The notes under the pieces: model-generated
The model's input: the letters and a program-made list of their open reading frames with translations, nothing else
What the model was told of the DNA's origin: nothing
The model's database searches: none
Shown: positions 1-8,456 of the stretch, in pieces
How positions within the stretch are numbered: position 1 is the stretch's first letter
Layout of the letters: each line of letters begins with the position of its first letter
Assembly (NCBI RefSeq): GCF_017876165.1
Contig: NZ_JAGINQ010000010.1
Location: 161,822 to 225,821, forward strand
DNA length: 64,000 nucleotides
From: Azospirillum soli
Lineage (GTDB): Bacteria > Pseudomonadota > Alphaproteobacteria > Azospirillales > Azospirillaceae
Reading direction: 5' to 3'
Made by a program: the position numbers and the translations under genes

Positions 1-7
1 ACGCGCC

Positions 8-1990
8 GTGACCAACCGGCTGAGTGACATCGCCGCGCATTTTCCGGGAGTGCTCTACCGACGCGTCCTGAAGGACGGCGTCATCAGCTACCCCTACATC
101 AGCAATTACCGCCACGTGGTGGCGGACGCGACCGGGATCGCGGCCGGCAGCGTCGATGGCGAGGCCTTCGCCCGCGCCATCGAGACCCGCATGACCCCGG
201 CCTCCCGCCAAACGTGGAAGGACACCATCGAGCGGTCCGCCCGAACCGGGGAACCCTACGCCGCCGACCTGGAGATCCTGGCGCCCGACGGCTGCATCCG
301 CACGCTGCGCAGCCTCGCTCAGACGCGCCGGGCCGCCGATGGTTCGGTGATCTGGGACGGGTTGATCCTGGACGTCACCGAAGCGCTGGAGGCCGAGACC
401 CGGTCGCGCGTCAACGACGAACGCCTGCGGCTGGCGGCGGAGGCCGCGCGCCTCGGCACCTTCGACCTGGACATCACCGCCAGGAAGCTGACCTGGTCGC
501 CGCGCTGCAAGGCCATGTTCGGACTGCCGCCGGACGCGGAGGTGAACGGCGCCGTCTACCTGTCGCGGGTCCACCCCGACGACATCGCCAAGGTCCGCAA
601 GGCGGAGGCCGGCGCCTTCGATCCGGACGGGCCGGGAGAATACAACGTGCGCTTCCGCGCGCTCTGGCCCGACGGCACGGTCCGCTGGCTGGAGGCGCTG
701 GGCAAGGTGCTGTTCGAGGGCGAGGGAGGCGAAGGACCGAACAGGCGTCACCCCGCCCGCCTGATCGGCACAGTGATGGACGTGACCGAGAACCGGCGCG
801 CCGAACGCGCGTTGAAGGATGCGCGGGACCGCGCCGAACAGGCCAATCGGTCGAAGTCCAAGTTCCTGGCCGCCGCCAGCCACGATCTGCGCCAGCCGCT
901 GCAGTCGGTGTTCCTGTTCACCGAGGCCCTGCAGCCGCACATCCGCGACGCGGGCGGCCGCGAGAAGCTGATGCATCTGGAACGCGGGCTTGACGCGCTG
1001 AAGGGCCTGCTGGACAGCCTGCTGGACGTGTCGAGCCTGGACGCCGGCATCGTCACGCCGGTAATCGAGGACGTGCCCCTCGCCAGGCTGTTCGAGGAAT
1101 TGGCGGTCGCCTACACGCCGGTGGCGTCCGGCAAAGGGCTGAGCTTTCACATCGACGCGGATTGCGCCTGCGTCCGCAGCGACCGGACGCTGCTGGCGCG
1201 CATGCTGCGCAACATCATCGAGAACGCCATCCGCTACACCGCCAAGGGCGGCATCCGCATCGCCTGCAAGCGGACCGGCGACCGCGTGGTGATCGACGTG
1301 GCGGACACCGGCATCGGCATCCCCCCGGAGCATCTGGAGCGCATCTGGGAGGAATTCCATCAGGTCGGCAATCCGGAACGCGACCGCCAGCAGGGCACCG
1401 GCCTTGGGCTGGCCATCGTGCGGCGCATCGCGTCCCTGCTGGATCACCCCGTGTCCGTCCGCTCGGCGCCGGGACGCGGGTCGGTGTTCAGCATCGATCT
1501 GCCGGCCGGCCATACCGCCGCGGCGACGCCGTTCATCGCCGCGCCCGCGCGTGAGCGGCCGGGAACCGGCCAGTTCGCGGTCGTCGTGGACGACGACGCC
1601 ATCGTCCTGCTGGGCCTGAAGACGATGTTCGAGGAATGGGGCTACGACGTGCTGGTGGCCGGCTCCACCCAGGACGCCGTGCAGAAGCTGGAGGGCATGG
1701 GGCGGCGGCCGGACGTTCTGGTGGTCGATTACCGGCTGCGCAACGGCCGGGTGGGAACCGAGGCCATCACCGCCATCCGCCGGATGTTCGACGCCGACAT
1801 TCCCGGCCTGATCCTGACGGGCGAAACGGCGGAGGACTGCCGCAAGGACGCGGCCCAGCATGGACTGGGGCTCATCCACAAGCCGGTTACGCCGCGTCAG
1901 CTCGGCCAAGCGCTCCAACGGCACCGGACGAAGACGAACGCGGCGGAGGACGCCGGCCGGGAGGCGGTCTCCCTGCCCCCCTTGCCGTGA
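8..1990 (+). CDS. PAS-domain hybrid sensor histidine kinase with C-terminal receiver
   Basis: This is a two-component hybrid kinase that probably senses through PAS domains and phosphorylates its own receiver. Two PAS/PAC modules occupy about residues 1-128 and 135-265. The HisKA dimerisation domain carries the H-box SHDLRQPLQ with phospho-acceptor His292. A HATPase_c domain follows at about 385-505, with DTGIGIP and GTGLGL motifs. The receiver is at about 525-640, with an acidic VVDDD patch and phospho-acceptor Asp574 in VVDYRL. No membrane segment is visible, so it is probably cytoplasmic. The apparent start is a GTG only seven bases into the window and the frame stays open to the window edge, so the true N-terminus may lie upstream. 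The stimulus and any separate partner regulator cannot be told from sequence. Confidence 0.85.
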   Translation: MTNRLSDIAAHFPGVLYRRVLKDGVISYPYISNYRHVVADATGIAAGSVDGEAFARAIETRMTPASRQTWKDTIERSARTGEPYAADLEILAPDGCIRTLRSLAQTRRAADGSVIWDGLILDVTEALEAETRSRVNDERLRLAAEAARLGTFDLDITARKLTWSPRCKAMFGLPPDAEVNGAVYLSRVHPDDIAKVRKAEAGAFDPDGPGEYNVRFRALWPDGTVRWLEALGKVLFEGEGGEGPNRRHPARLIGTVMDVTENRRAERALKDARDRAEQANRSKSKFLAAASHDLRQPLQSVFLFTEALQPHIRDAGGREKLMHLERGLDALKGLLDSLLDVSSLDAGIVTPVIEDVPLARLFEELAVAYTPVASGKGLSFHIDADCACVRSDRTLLARMLRNIIENAIRYTAKGGIRIACKRTGDRVVIDVADTGIGIPPEHLERIWEEFHQVGNPERDRQQGTGLGLAIVRRIASLLDHPVSVRSAPGRGSVFSIDLPAGHTAAATPFIAAPARERPGTGQFAVVVDDDAIVLLGLKTMFEEWGYDVLVAGSTQDAVQKLEGMGRRPDVLVVDYRLRNGRVGTEAITAIRRMFDADIPGLILTGETAEDCRKDAAQHGLGLIHKPVTPRQLGQALQRHRTKTNAAEDAGREAVSLPPLP

Positions 1991-2003
1991 TTCAATCGCG
2001 TCC

Positions 2004-2204
2004 TTAGGCGAGCCCTTCGGCGTCGAAACCAGCGTTGGACAGAGCCTTGCGCAGGGCCTCGGCATCCGGGGCGCCGGTCACGCGGACGTCCTTCGTCGCG
2101 ACGTCGATCTGCACATCCTCGACACCGGCGACGGCGCCGAGCGCCTTGCGCACGGACGCGGCGCAGCCGCCGCAGGTCATGCCGGGAACCTTGAACGCAA
2201 CCAT
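2004..2204 (-). CDS. Heavy-metal-associated (HMA) domain protein, CopZ-like
   Basis: A 66-residue single-domain metallochaperone-type protein. The metal-binding loop is GMTCGGCA, with the CxxC cysteines at residues 10 and 13, and the rest fits the ferredoxin-like fold of copper chaperones and P-type ATPase N-domains. The ATG at 2204 is chosen because a GGAG ribosome-binding site lies 7 bases before it; an upstream in-frame ATG at 2234 would add ten residues with no homology. No copper ATPase or metal-responsive regulator is adjacent in the window, so Cu(I) as the metal is inferred from the family. Confidence 0.85.
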   Translation of the reverse strand: MVAFKVPGMTCGGCAASVRKALGAVAGVEDVQIDVATKDVRVTGAPDAEALRKALSNAGFDAEGLA

Positions 2205-2342
2205 GGTCGATCTCCTTCGTTGAAAGGTGGTCATGCAAGGAGCGTCCGCCTTCCAGCGATGGGAAGGTCAAGCGGGAAATTCACGGACCTTCCAGCCCTT
2301 CCCGGTGTTGATGCCGGCAGTCTTTCAGGAAGGGGGCGGACG

Positions 2343-3110
2343 ATGCGGTTGGCGGGTGTCGCGGTGCTGCTGGGGGCGATGTTTCCGGGGATGGCGCTGG
2401 CGCAGGCGCAGGATGCGGAGCACATGAAGCTGTCCACCGGCCTGCCGATCAGCATCGAGGACGCCGCGAAGATCGAAAAGGGCAGCGTCGATGTGAAGAT
2501 GCGCGGCTATTACGACCGGCTGAAGGAAAATGGCGGACGCAACCTGTTTACCCTCGATCCGGAATTCGAGGTCGGAGTCGCCGACGGCTTGGCGCTGAAG
2601 CTGTCACCGGCCTACCGCCTGGGCAACGCTGAGGACGCCCAGCAGGGTGACCTGGAACTGAAGGCCGAATACAACATCCTGGCGCCGACGCAGGGACGAC
2701 TCGGCCTTTCCATCGAGCCGGTGGTCGCCCTGCCCTACGGGTCCGGCGGCAAGACGACCGAGGCCGGGGCCTCGTTGCGCGTGACGCAGCCGCTGGGCAC
2801 GTCCGACACGGCGCCGCGCCTGCATGTGAACCTCGGCTGGCGGCACCTGTTCGACCCGGCCCCGGACGAGCGCGACAACCGGTTCCTGAAGGCGGCGGGC
2901 GTGAACGTCGCGGTGGCGCCGGTGACGGCGGTGGCCTTCGACGTGGTGCGCGAGGAGTCGAAGGAAGACGGCAAGGCCCGGAATTTCGTGGAGGCCGGCG
3001 TGCGGCACATGCTGGCCGAGAAACTGGCGGTTGGTGCCGGGGTGGGCGTCGGGTTCGGTCCCGATTCGCCGCGCTACCGGGTGCTGGTCGGGGTGCAGAA
3101 GTCGTTCTGA
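2343..3110 (+). CDS. Putative outer-membrane beta-barrel protein
   Basis: A 255-residue protein with a signal peptide (hydrophobic residues 4-19, likely cleavage after ALA at 20 or AQA at 22). The mature part alternates polar and hydrophobic residues in strand-like segments (such as FEVGVADGLALKLSPAYRL and LAVGAGVGVGFG) and ends in Phe, as many outer-membrane barrels do. This suggests a small porin or transporter-like barrel; I do not recognise a named family. The start is the ATG at 2343, just before the signal peptide; the frame is open further upstream but without coding character. It runs convergent to rpmB. Confidence 0.65.
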   Translation: MRLAGVAVLLGAMFPGMALAQAQDAEHMKLSTGLPISIEDAAKIEKGSVDVKMRGYYDRLKENGGRNLFTLDPEFEVGVADGLALKLSPAYRLGNAEDAQQGDLELKAEYNILAPTQGRLGLSIEPVVALPYGSGGKTTEAGASLRVTQPLGTSDTAPRLHVNLGWRHLFDPAPDERDNRFLKAAGVNVAVAPVTAVAFDVVREESKEDGKARNFVEAGVRHMLAEKLAVGAGVGVGFGPDSPRYRVLVGVQKSF

Positions 3111-3333
3111 CGCGCCCTGAACCTATAACGAAACAGCCTGCAGCGAAACAGCCTGTACCGAAACGCGCACACGACAAAACGCGCGCGGGACCTTGCGGCC
3201 TCGCGCGCGACACTCACAACCGGGAGTCGGAGTCGTCCTGGCTTGGGGCTCTATCGCCCGTGGGCGGAAGGCGGACCTTCCGCCGCAGCAACACCAGACG
3301 GTCGGGAGCGCGAAGAGCGCCCCCGGGCCGGGA
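3111..3333. other. Intergenic region with direct repeats and a hairpin
   Basis: A gap between convergent genes. It holds three imperfect CGAAACAGCCTG-type repeats (about 3126-3163) and a perfect 9-bp stem with a CGGA loop at 3263-3284 (arms GGCGGAAGG and CCTTCCGCC). The hairpin has no T-tract, so it may protect a 3' end or act as a weak terminator; this is inferred. Confidence 0.4.
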
Positions 3334-3633
3334 TCAGGCCGCGACGGCCTGCTTGTCCTGCGCCTTGGCGATGCGGCGCTTCAGGCGGCGCGCATCGTCG
3401 CTCAGGACGGCGTCCTTCGCGTCGAGCAGGAAGGCGTCAAGGCCGCCCTTGTGCTCAATCGAACGGATCGCGTTGGTGGAGAGGCGCAGACGCACCATCT
3501 GACCCAGCGCATCGCTCAGCAGCGAGGTTTCCTGCAGGTTCGGCTGGAAACGGCGGCGGGTCTTGTTGTTGGCGTGGCTGACGTTGTTGCCAAACTGCGT
3601 GCCCTTGCCGGTCACGGAGCACCGACGTGCCAT
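3334..3633 (-). CDS. rpmB: 50S ribosomal protein L28
   Basis: A 99-residue bL28 protein of the large ribosomal subunit. The N-terminus [31 protein letters not shown] signature is nearly invariant in alphaproteobacterial L28, and the length is normal for the class. The ATG at 3633 follows a short leader containing an AAAGGA-like ribosome-binding site, and a strong sigma-70 promoter lies about 70 bases upstream. It is transcribed alone, convergent with the barrel protein and behind the phasin gene. Confidence 0.97.
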   Translation of the reverse strand: MARRCSVTGKGTQFGNNVSHANNKTRRRFQPNLQETSLLSDALGQMVRLRLSTNAIRSIEHKGGLDAFLLDAKDAVLSDDARRLKRRIAKAQDKQAVAA

Positions 3634-3701
3634 CGGACTGATCCTTTATTTTAGCAAATGAAACCCGGTTCCGGGCGTTATGCCACCCGAAGAGAGGCGG
3701 C

Positions 3702-3731
3702 GTTATAGTCGAACAAGCGCGCGCCCGTCAA
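3702..3731 (-). promoter_or_regulatory. Sigma-70 promoter of rpmB
   Basis: Read on the minus strand: -35 TTGACG (3726-3731), an 18-base spacer, and -10 TATAAC (3702-3707), ending 69 bases before the rpmB start. Both hexamers match five of six consensus bases, as expected for a ribosomal protein gene. Confidence 0.75.
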
Positions 3732-3796
3732 GGAAGGAAGAGACGGGCGCGCGCCGATCGACGGACCCCTGGCTGGAGAGGCCCGCGATGCCGGTG

Positions 3797-4588
3797 TTAC
3801 TCGGCCACGGGCGCGGCGGCCTTCGGGGCTTCGGTCTTAACCTCGGGGGCCTTCACCTCGGCCTTCGCTTCGGGGACCTTCACCTCAGGAGCCTTGGGCG
3901 CGGGAGCCGGGGCGGGCTTGGCGGCTTCGACCTTCGGGGCCTCAGCCTTGACCTCGGGAGCCTTCACTTCCGGAGCCTTGGGAGCGGGCGCCGGAGCGGC
4001 GGCGGGCTTCGGAGCCTCGGCCTTGGGGGCGGCCTTGGGCGCCTCGGCCTTCGGAGCGACCTTCTTCGGCGCGGCGGCCTTCGGGGCCGGCTTCGATTCG
4101 ACCTTCGCGGGCGCCGGAACCGGAGCGGCGGCCGGGGCCGTCGCCTTCACCTCGGGGGCCTTGGGCACGGCAACCTTGGGCGCGGGGGCCTTGGGAGCCG
4201 GAGCGGGAGCCGGGACCGGGGCGGCCTTCGGAGCGGCCGTCTGGGCGGGGATCGGGGCAAGGACGGCGGAGGCCTGCACGGCGCCAACCTCGGCGGCCAG
4301 CTTGGAGGACACGTCCAGGAAGGTCTGAACCTGATCGGTGACGCGGGCCTGGGCGACGCTCAGCCACTCGCGCTGGAGGGCGGTGAGATCGGCGGGGTTG
4401 CGGACCTTGCTCAGCTCACCGACGAGGCGGGTGGTCTCGCCGACGCTGGCGGTCACGCCGTCGAACCAGCGACGGTAGCCGTCCTGCAACACGCCCGCGA
4501 TGCGGGTCGGCAGAGCGGCGTTGGATTCGGTGTTGTTCTTGGCGAGCGTGCCGAACTGCCCGAGAAGGCCCAACAGATTGGCGTTCAT
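3797..4588 (-). CDS. Phasin-family protein with long Ala/Pro/Lys-rich C-terminal tail
   Basis: A 263-residue protein probably coating polyhydroxyalkanoate granules. Residues 1-112 are amphipathic and helical, resembling phasins (MNANLLGLLGQFGTLAKNN start, WFDGVTASVGETTRLVGEL, LQREWLSVAQARVTDQVQTF). Residues 115-263 are low complexity, with many KAPEVKAEAPK and PAPAPAPKAP repeats. The ATG at 4588 is preferred because of an upstream AGGAG; an upstream ATG at 4717 would add 43 unrelated residues. Azospirillum stores large amounts of PHB, which fits. The domain layout recalls PhaF of pseudomonads (phasin plus H1-like tail), but here the lysines are partly balanced by glutamates, so DNA binding is uncertain. 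Confidence 0.75.
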   Translation of the reverse strand: MNANLLGLLGQFGTLAKNNTESNAALPTRIAGVLQDGYRRWFDGVTASVGETTRLVGELSKVRNPADLTALQREWLSVAQARVTDQVQTFLDVSSKLAAEVGAVQASAVLAPIPAQTAAPKAAPVPAPAPAPKAPAPKVAVPKAPEVKATAPAAAPVPAPAKVESKPAPKAAAPKKVAPKAEAPKAAPKAEAPKPAAAPAPAPKAPEVKAPEVKAEAPKVEAAKPAPAPAPKAPEVKVPEAKAEVKAPEVKTEAPKAAAPVAE

Positions 4589-4791
4589 CCCTAAAGTCTC
4601 CTGACTGCGAATCGACGCGGAGGCTGAAACGGAAAGGCCAACTCCGGCGAACATTCCGGGAGACTGCGGGCAAAAACCTTCGCCCAAACGCCAAAAAGGC
4701 GCTCCTTTCCCGCCCATTGCACCTTATGCACGGGAATGACGCGTTGCAATAAAAATGTTGCAGCGCAGCAAGAGCGCTGCGCGGCCGCGCC

Positions 4792-5787
4792 CTACTCCAC
4801 CGGGCGCCCCAGGAACTTCTCCAGCAGCGCGCGGGCGGCAGCGGTCGGGGTAATGGCGCCGCCGGTCACCCGCGCTTCCAGCGTGGCGAGGTCGGCGCGA
4901 ACGGCCGGATGGGCCTGGAAGGCCTCCACCAGCGTCTCGCGGATCTCGTTCCACAACCAGGCGCGGGCCTGCTCGGACCGCCGCGTGACGCGAGCGCCGG
5001 AGGCCTCCATGGCGGCCTTGTGCTCGCCGATGGTGGTCCAGACCTGATCGATACCGGCCTTGTTGACCGCCGAGCAGCTGAGCACCGGCACCCGCCAGTC
5101 GCCGTGCCGCAGCAGCATCAGCGCGTGCCGGTAGTCGGCCACTGTGTGGCGCGCGGTCGCGGCGAGGTCGCCGTCCGCCTTGTTGACGACCAGGAGGTCG
5201 GCCAGCTCCACAATGCCCTTCTTGATGCCCTGAAGCTCGTCGCCGCCGGCGGGGAGCAGCAGGAGCATGAACAGGTCCACCATGTCGGCGACCGCCGTTT
5301 CCGACTGGCCGACGCCCACCGTCTCCACGACGATCACGTCGAAGCCGGCGGCCTCGCAGATCAGCATCGCCTCGCGCGTGCGCCGCGCCACGCCGCCCAG
5401 CGTGGAGCCGGCGGGAGACGGGCGGATGAAGGCGTTGGCCTCGCGCGACAGGTCCACCATGCGCGTCTTGTCGCCGAGGATGGAACCGCCGGTGCGCTGG
5501 GATGTCGGGTCGATGGCCAGAACCGCAACGTTGTGGCCGAGCCCAATGACGTGCAGCCCGAACGCCTCGATGAAGGTGGACTTGCCCACGCCCGGGACGC
5601 CCGAGATGCCGACGCGCACCGAATTGCCGGTGTGGGGCAGCAGCGCCTCCAGCAACTGGTCGGCCTGTGCACGGTGGTCGCGGCGGGTCGATTCGATCAG
5701 CGTGATGGCGCGGGCGAGCGCGCGGCGGTCCCCACGGCGCACCGCTTCGGCGAGCGCGGCGGGGGTGTGGGCGGAGGAGGTCGTCAT
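4792..5787 (-). CDS. meaB: MeaB/ArgK-family GTPase, methylmalonyl-CoA mutase chaperone
   Basis: A 331-residue G3E-family GTPase that in relatives protects and reloads the adenosylcobalamin-dependent methylmalonyl-CoA mutase. The P-loop GVPGVGKS is at residues 63-70, the Walker B/switch stretch ETVGVGQSE around 155-163, and the base-specificity motif NKAD at 202-205. Length and the C-terminal dimerisation arm are normal. The mutase gene is not in the window; the neighbouring gene encodes a heme oxygenase, so the context adds nothing beyond the family assignment. The ATG at 5787 is the first in frame. Confidence 0.92.
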   Translation of the reverse strand: MTTSSAHTPAALAEAVRRGDRRALARAITLIESTRRDHRAQADQLLEALLPHTGNSVRVGISGVPGVGKSTFIEAFGLHVIGLGHNVAVLAIDPTSQRTGGSILGDKTRMVDLSREANAFIRPSPAGSTLGGVARRTREAMLICEAAGFDVIVVETVGVGQSETAVADMVDLFMLLLLPAGGDELQGIKKGIVELADLLVVNKADGDLAATARHTVADYRHALMLLRHGDWRVPVLSCSAVNKAGIDQVWTTIGEHKAAMEASGARVTRRSEQARAWLWNEIRETLVEAFQAHPAVRADLATLEARVTGGAITPTAAARALLEKFLGRPVE

Positions 5788-5813
5788 GGAAGGGAAACTA
5801 GCGGGGCGGAGCC

Positions 5814-6368
5814 TTAGGATAAAGCCTCCATGCGACCGTCCAGCCAGCGTTCGAGCGCGGCGAAGAGCGCGACGGCGGTGGCGCAGGCCTCGTCCCTGGA
5901 TTCCGGCTTGGCAAGGTCGGTTTCCAACTGGGAGAGGAGCGCCTTCCAGCGGCCGGCCATGTCGATACCGGACGAGGCCAGAAAGCGCGCGCCGCGGGTG
6001 CCGTCAAAGCCGAGGCTTCGCGTGATGTTGGGCAGCATGGCGCGTCCGCCGTGGGCCGAGCCGTCCAGCACGTAACGGGCGGCAAGGCGCGCGGGGCGGC
6101 TGTCCAGCGGCGGAAGGTCGGTGGCGACCGGCTGCGAGTCGGCATCAAGGCCGAGGTCCGCGAGATCGGCGCGCAGCAGGTCCAGGCGCGCGCCCTCACC
6201 CAAGGTTTGCTCGATGGGGGCGTTGAAGCCGTGCAGCGCGACCAGGGCGGCGCGGTATTGGGCCACGGTGATCGCGGGGCTGGTCAGCGGACGCAGGACC
6301 GGAGCCTTGTCCAGCCGGTCGTGGATCACTTGAGTCGCCGCGCGCAGGGCTTGCCGGGCCGGTCCCAT
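5814..6368 (-). CDS. Biliverdin-producing heme oxygenase family protein
   Basis: A 184-residue BphO-type heme oxygenase, which would open heme to biliverdin, CO and iron. The N-terminal helix RQALRAATQVIHDRLD places a candidate proximal heme ligand at His16, and YVLDGSAHGG near residue 100 matches the distal-helix region of the family. These enzymes often sit beside bacteriophytochromes to supply chromophore, but no phytochrome is present here. It lies 26 bases from meaB and 24 from the ABC exporter, all on the minus strand, so the three may be co-transcribed. Confidence 0.8.
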   Translation of the reverse strand: MGPARQALRAATQVIHDRLDKAPVLRPLTSPAITVAQYRAALVALHGFNAPIEQTLGEGARLDLLRADLADLGLDADSQPVATDLPPLDSRPARLAARYVLDGSAHGGRAMLPNITRSLGFDGTRGARFLASSGIDMAGRWKALLSQLETDLAKPESRDEACATAVALFAALERWLDGRMEALS

Positions 6369-6392
6369 GGGGGCTCCGTTGGTGTTTGGCGG

Positions 6393-8249
6393 TCAGGTCG
6401 GGGCGAGGACTTCGGGGACGGGCTCGGGGCCCTGTGAGGTCTCCTGCTGGCGCGCCCACAGCGCGGCGTAGGCACCGCCGCGCGACAGCAGGTCGGCGTG
6501 GCGGCCCCGCTCAATCACGCGGCCGGCTTCCAGCACGAGAATCTCGTCGGCGTCGATCACCGTGGACAGGCGGTGCGCGATGACCAGGGTGGTGCGGCCA
6601 CGGCTGACCTCGCGCAGGTTGGCTTGGATCTCGCGCTCGGTGTGGGTGTCCAGCGCGCTGGTCGCCTCGTCGAACAGGAGGATGCCGGGGTTCTTCAGGA
6701 TGGTGCGGGCGATGGCGACGCGCTGCTTCTCACCACCGGACAGCTTCAGCCCGCGCTCGCCCACCGTGGTCTGGTAGCCGTCGGGCAGCGCCATCACGAA
6801 GTCGTGGATGTGGGCGAGCTTCGCGGCCTGCTCGACCTCCACCGGGGAGGCGCCGGGGCGGCCGTAGGCGATGTTGTAATAGACCGTGTCGTTGAACAGC
6901 ACCGTGTCCTGCGGAACGATGCCGATGGAGGCGCGGAGGCTCGATTGGGTCACGTCGCGCAAATCCTGCCCGTCGATCAGGATGCGGCCGGCCGACACGT
7001 CGTAGAAGCGGAACAGCAGGCGGCTGATGGTCGATTTGCCGGCGCCGGACGGGCCGACGATGGCGACCGTCTTGCCGGCCGGCACGGTGAAATCCACCCC
7101 CTTCAGAATCGGACGGCGCGGGTCGTAGCCGAACTCGACGGTCTCGAACCGGATTTCGCCGCCGGTGACGACGAGCGGCTTGGCGTCGGAGCTGTCGGCG
7201 ACCTCCCGGTCCACGGACAGCAGCTTGGTCATCGCCTCGATGTCGGTCATCGACTGCTTGATCTCGCGGTAGACCACGCCGAAGAAGTTCAGCGGCTGGT
7301 AGAGCTGCAACAGGTAGGTGTTGACCAGAACGAAGTCGCCCAGCGTCATCGAACCGTTGGCGATGCCGCGCGCCGCCATGCCCATGACGACCGCGAGGCC
7401 CAGGGAAATGATCGCCGACTGGCCGATGTTCAGGAACGACAGGCTCTGCTGGCTCTTCACGGCGGCCTGCTCGTAAGAGCCGAGCGCAGCGTCGTAGCGG
7501 CGCGCCTCGTGCTCCTCGTTGCCGAAATATTTGACGGTCTCGTAGTTCAGAAGGCTGTCGATGGCCTTGGTGTTGGCCTTGCTGTCGGTGTCGTTCATGG
7601 CGCGGCGGAACTGGATGCGCCATTCCGACACGAAGAACGTGTAGGCGATGTAGCCGAACACCGTCACGAAGGTCGCCAGCGCGAACCAGCCGTTGAACAT
7701 CCGCCACAGGATGACGCAGACCAGCCCGATCTCCACCAGAGTCGGCACAATGGAGAACAGCGTGTAGCGCAGCAGCGATTCGATGGCCCGCGTCCCGCGC
7801 TCCAGCGAGCGGGTCAGGCCGCCGGTCTGCCGTTCGAGGTGAAAGCGCAGGGACAGGGCGTGCAAATGGCGGAAGACCGACAGGGCGACCCGCCGGATCG
7901 TGCGTTGCGCCACCTTGGCGAAGACGGCGTCGCGCAGTTCCGCGAAGACCAGCGACATCACGCGCGCCAAGCCGTAGGCAACGATAAGGCCGAGCGGGAT
8001 CGCCACTGCCGCCCCGGTTTCCGCCGGGGCCAGCGCGTCCACCGCCTGTTTGTAGAAGATGGGAACGTAGACGTTCGCCGCCTTGGCCCCGACCAGCAGC
8101 AGCATCGCCAGCGCCACGCGGACGCGCATCTCGACCGAATCGCGCGGCCAGAGATACGGCAGGAGCGAGCGCAGGGCCGCGAACTCGCCCGTGCTGGACG
8201 CCGCCTCGGCGTAGTTGGGGACGGGGCTGGCGGATCGGCTGCGGCGCAT
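6393..8249 (-). CDS. Atm1/ABCB7-type ABC transporter, fused permease and ATPase
   Basis: A 618-residue half-transporter of the Atm1 class, which exports glutathione-linked sulfur or metal conjugates from the cytoplasm. Six transmembrane helices occupy about residues 40-330, including the characteristic ESLLRYTLFSIVPTLVEIGL stretch. The ATPase has Walker A GPSGAGKST near 396, signature LSGGEKQR near 501 and Walker B ILLFDEATSAL near 525. The ATG at 8249 follows a gap that separates it from the divergent chemoreceptor. Heavy-metal tolerance or iron-sulfur homeostasis is inferred from the family; proximity to heme oxygenase makes an iron/heme theme possible but unproven. Confidence 0.88.
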   Translation of the reverse strand: MRRSRSASPVPNYAEAASSTGEFAALRSLLPYLWPRDSVEMRVRVALAMLLLVGAKAANVYVPIFYKQAVDALAPAETGAAVAIPLGLIVAYGLARVMSLVFAELRDAVFAKVAQRTIRRVALSVFRHLHALSLRFHLERQTGGLTRSLERGTRAIESLLRYTLFSIVPTLVEIGLVCVILWRMFNGWFALATFVTVFGYIAYTFFVSEWRIQFRRAMNDTDSKANTKAIDSLLNYETVKYFGNEEHEARRYDAALGSYEQAAVKSQQSLSFLNIGQSAIISLGLAVVMGMAARGIANGSMTLGDFVLVNTYLLQLYQPLNFFGVVYREIKQSMTDIEAMTKLLSVDREVADSSDAKPLVVTGGEIRFETVEFGYDPRRPILKGVDFTVPAGKTVAIVGPSGAGKSTISRLLFRFYDVSAGRILIDGQDLRDVTQSSLRASIGIVPQDTVLFNDTVYYNIAYGRPGASPVEVEQAAKLAHIHDFVMALPDGYQTTVGERGLKLSGGEKQRVAIARTILKNPGILLFDEATSALDTHTEREIQANLREVSRGRTTLVIAHRLSTVIDADEILVLEAGRVIERGRHADLLSRGGAYAALWARQQETSQGPEPVPEVLAPT

Positions 8250-8456
8250 GGAAACAGACTCAGGGGGAATTTCGGGGAGACGGGCTGCCCTAACCTAGGC
8301 GCCCGGGGCGCGTTCGCAAAGGGTTGCCGTGCCCCCGCGCATGGCTGCCCTGCGGTGAACCGCCGCAAACATTAGATTTTCGTCAAAAAGTAAAGAGAGT
8401 TGAAACACGGATCCCGTATGGTCACGGCATTATCGCTCGCTGGGATTCATCCGACC

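Noticed and set aside
3680..4594. Long plus-strand reading frames opposite the phasin gene
   Set aside because: They are Gly/Ala-rich antisense shadows of a repetitive GC-rich gene and lack a ribosome-binding site.
8395..8435. Possible flagellar sigma-28 promoter before the chemoreceptor (TAAAG start)
   Set aside because: The -10 half GCCGATAA is not present at the right spacing.
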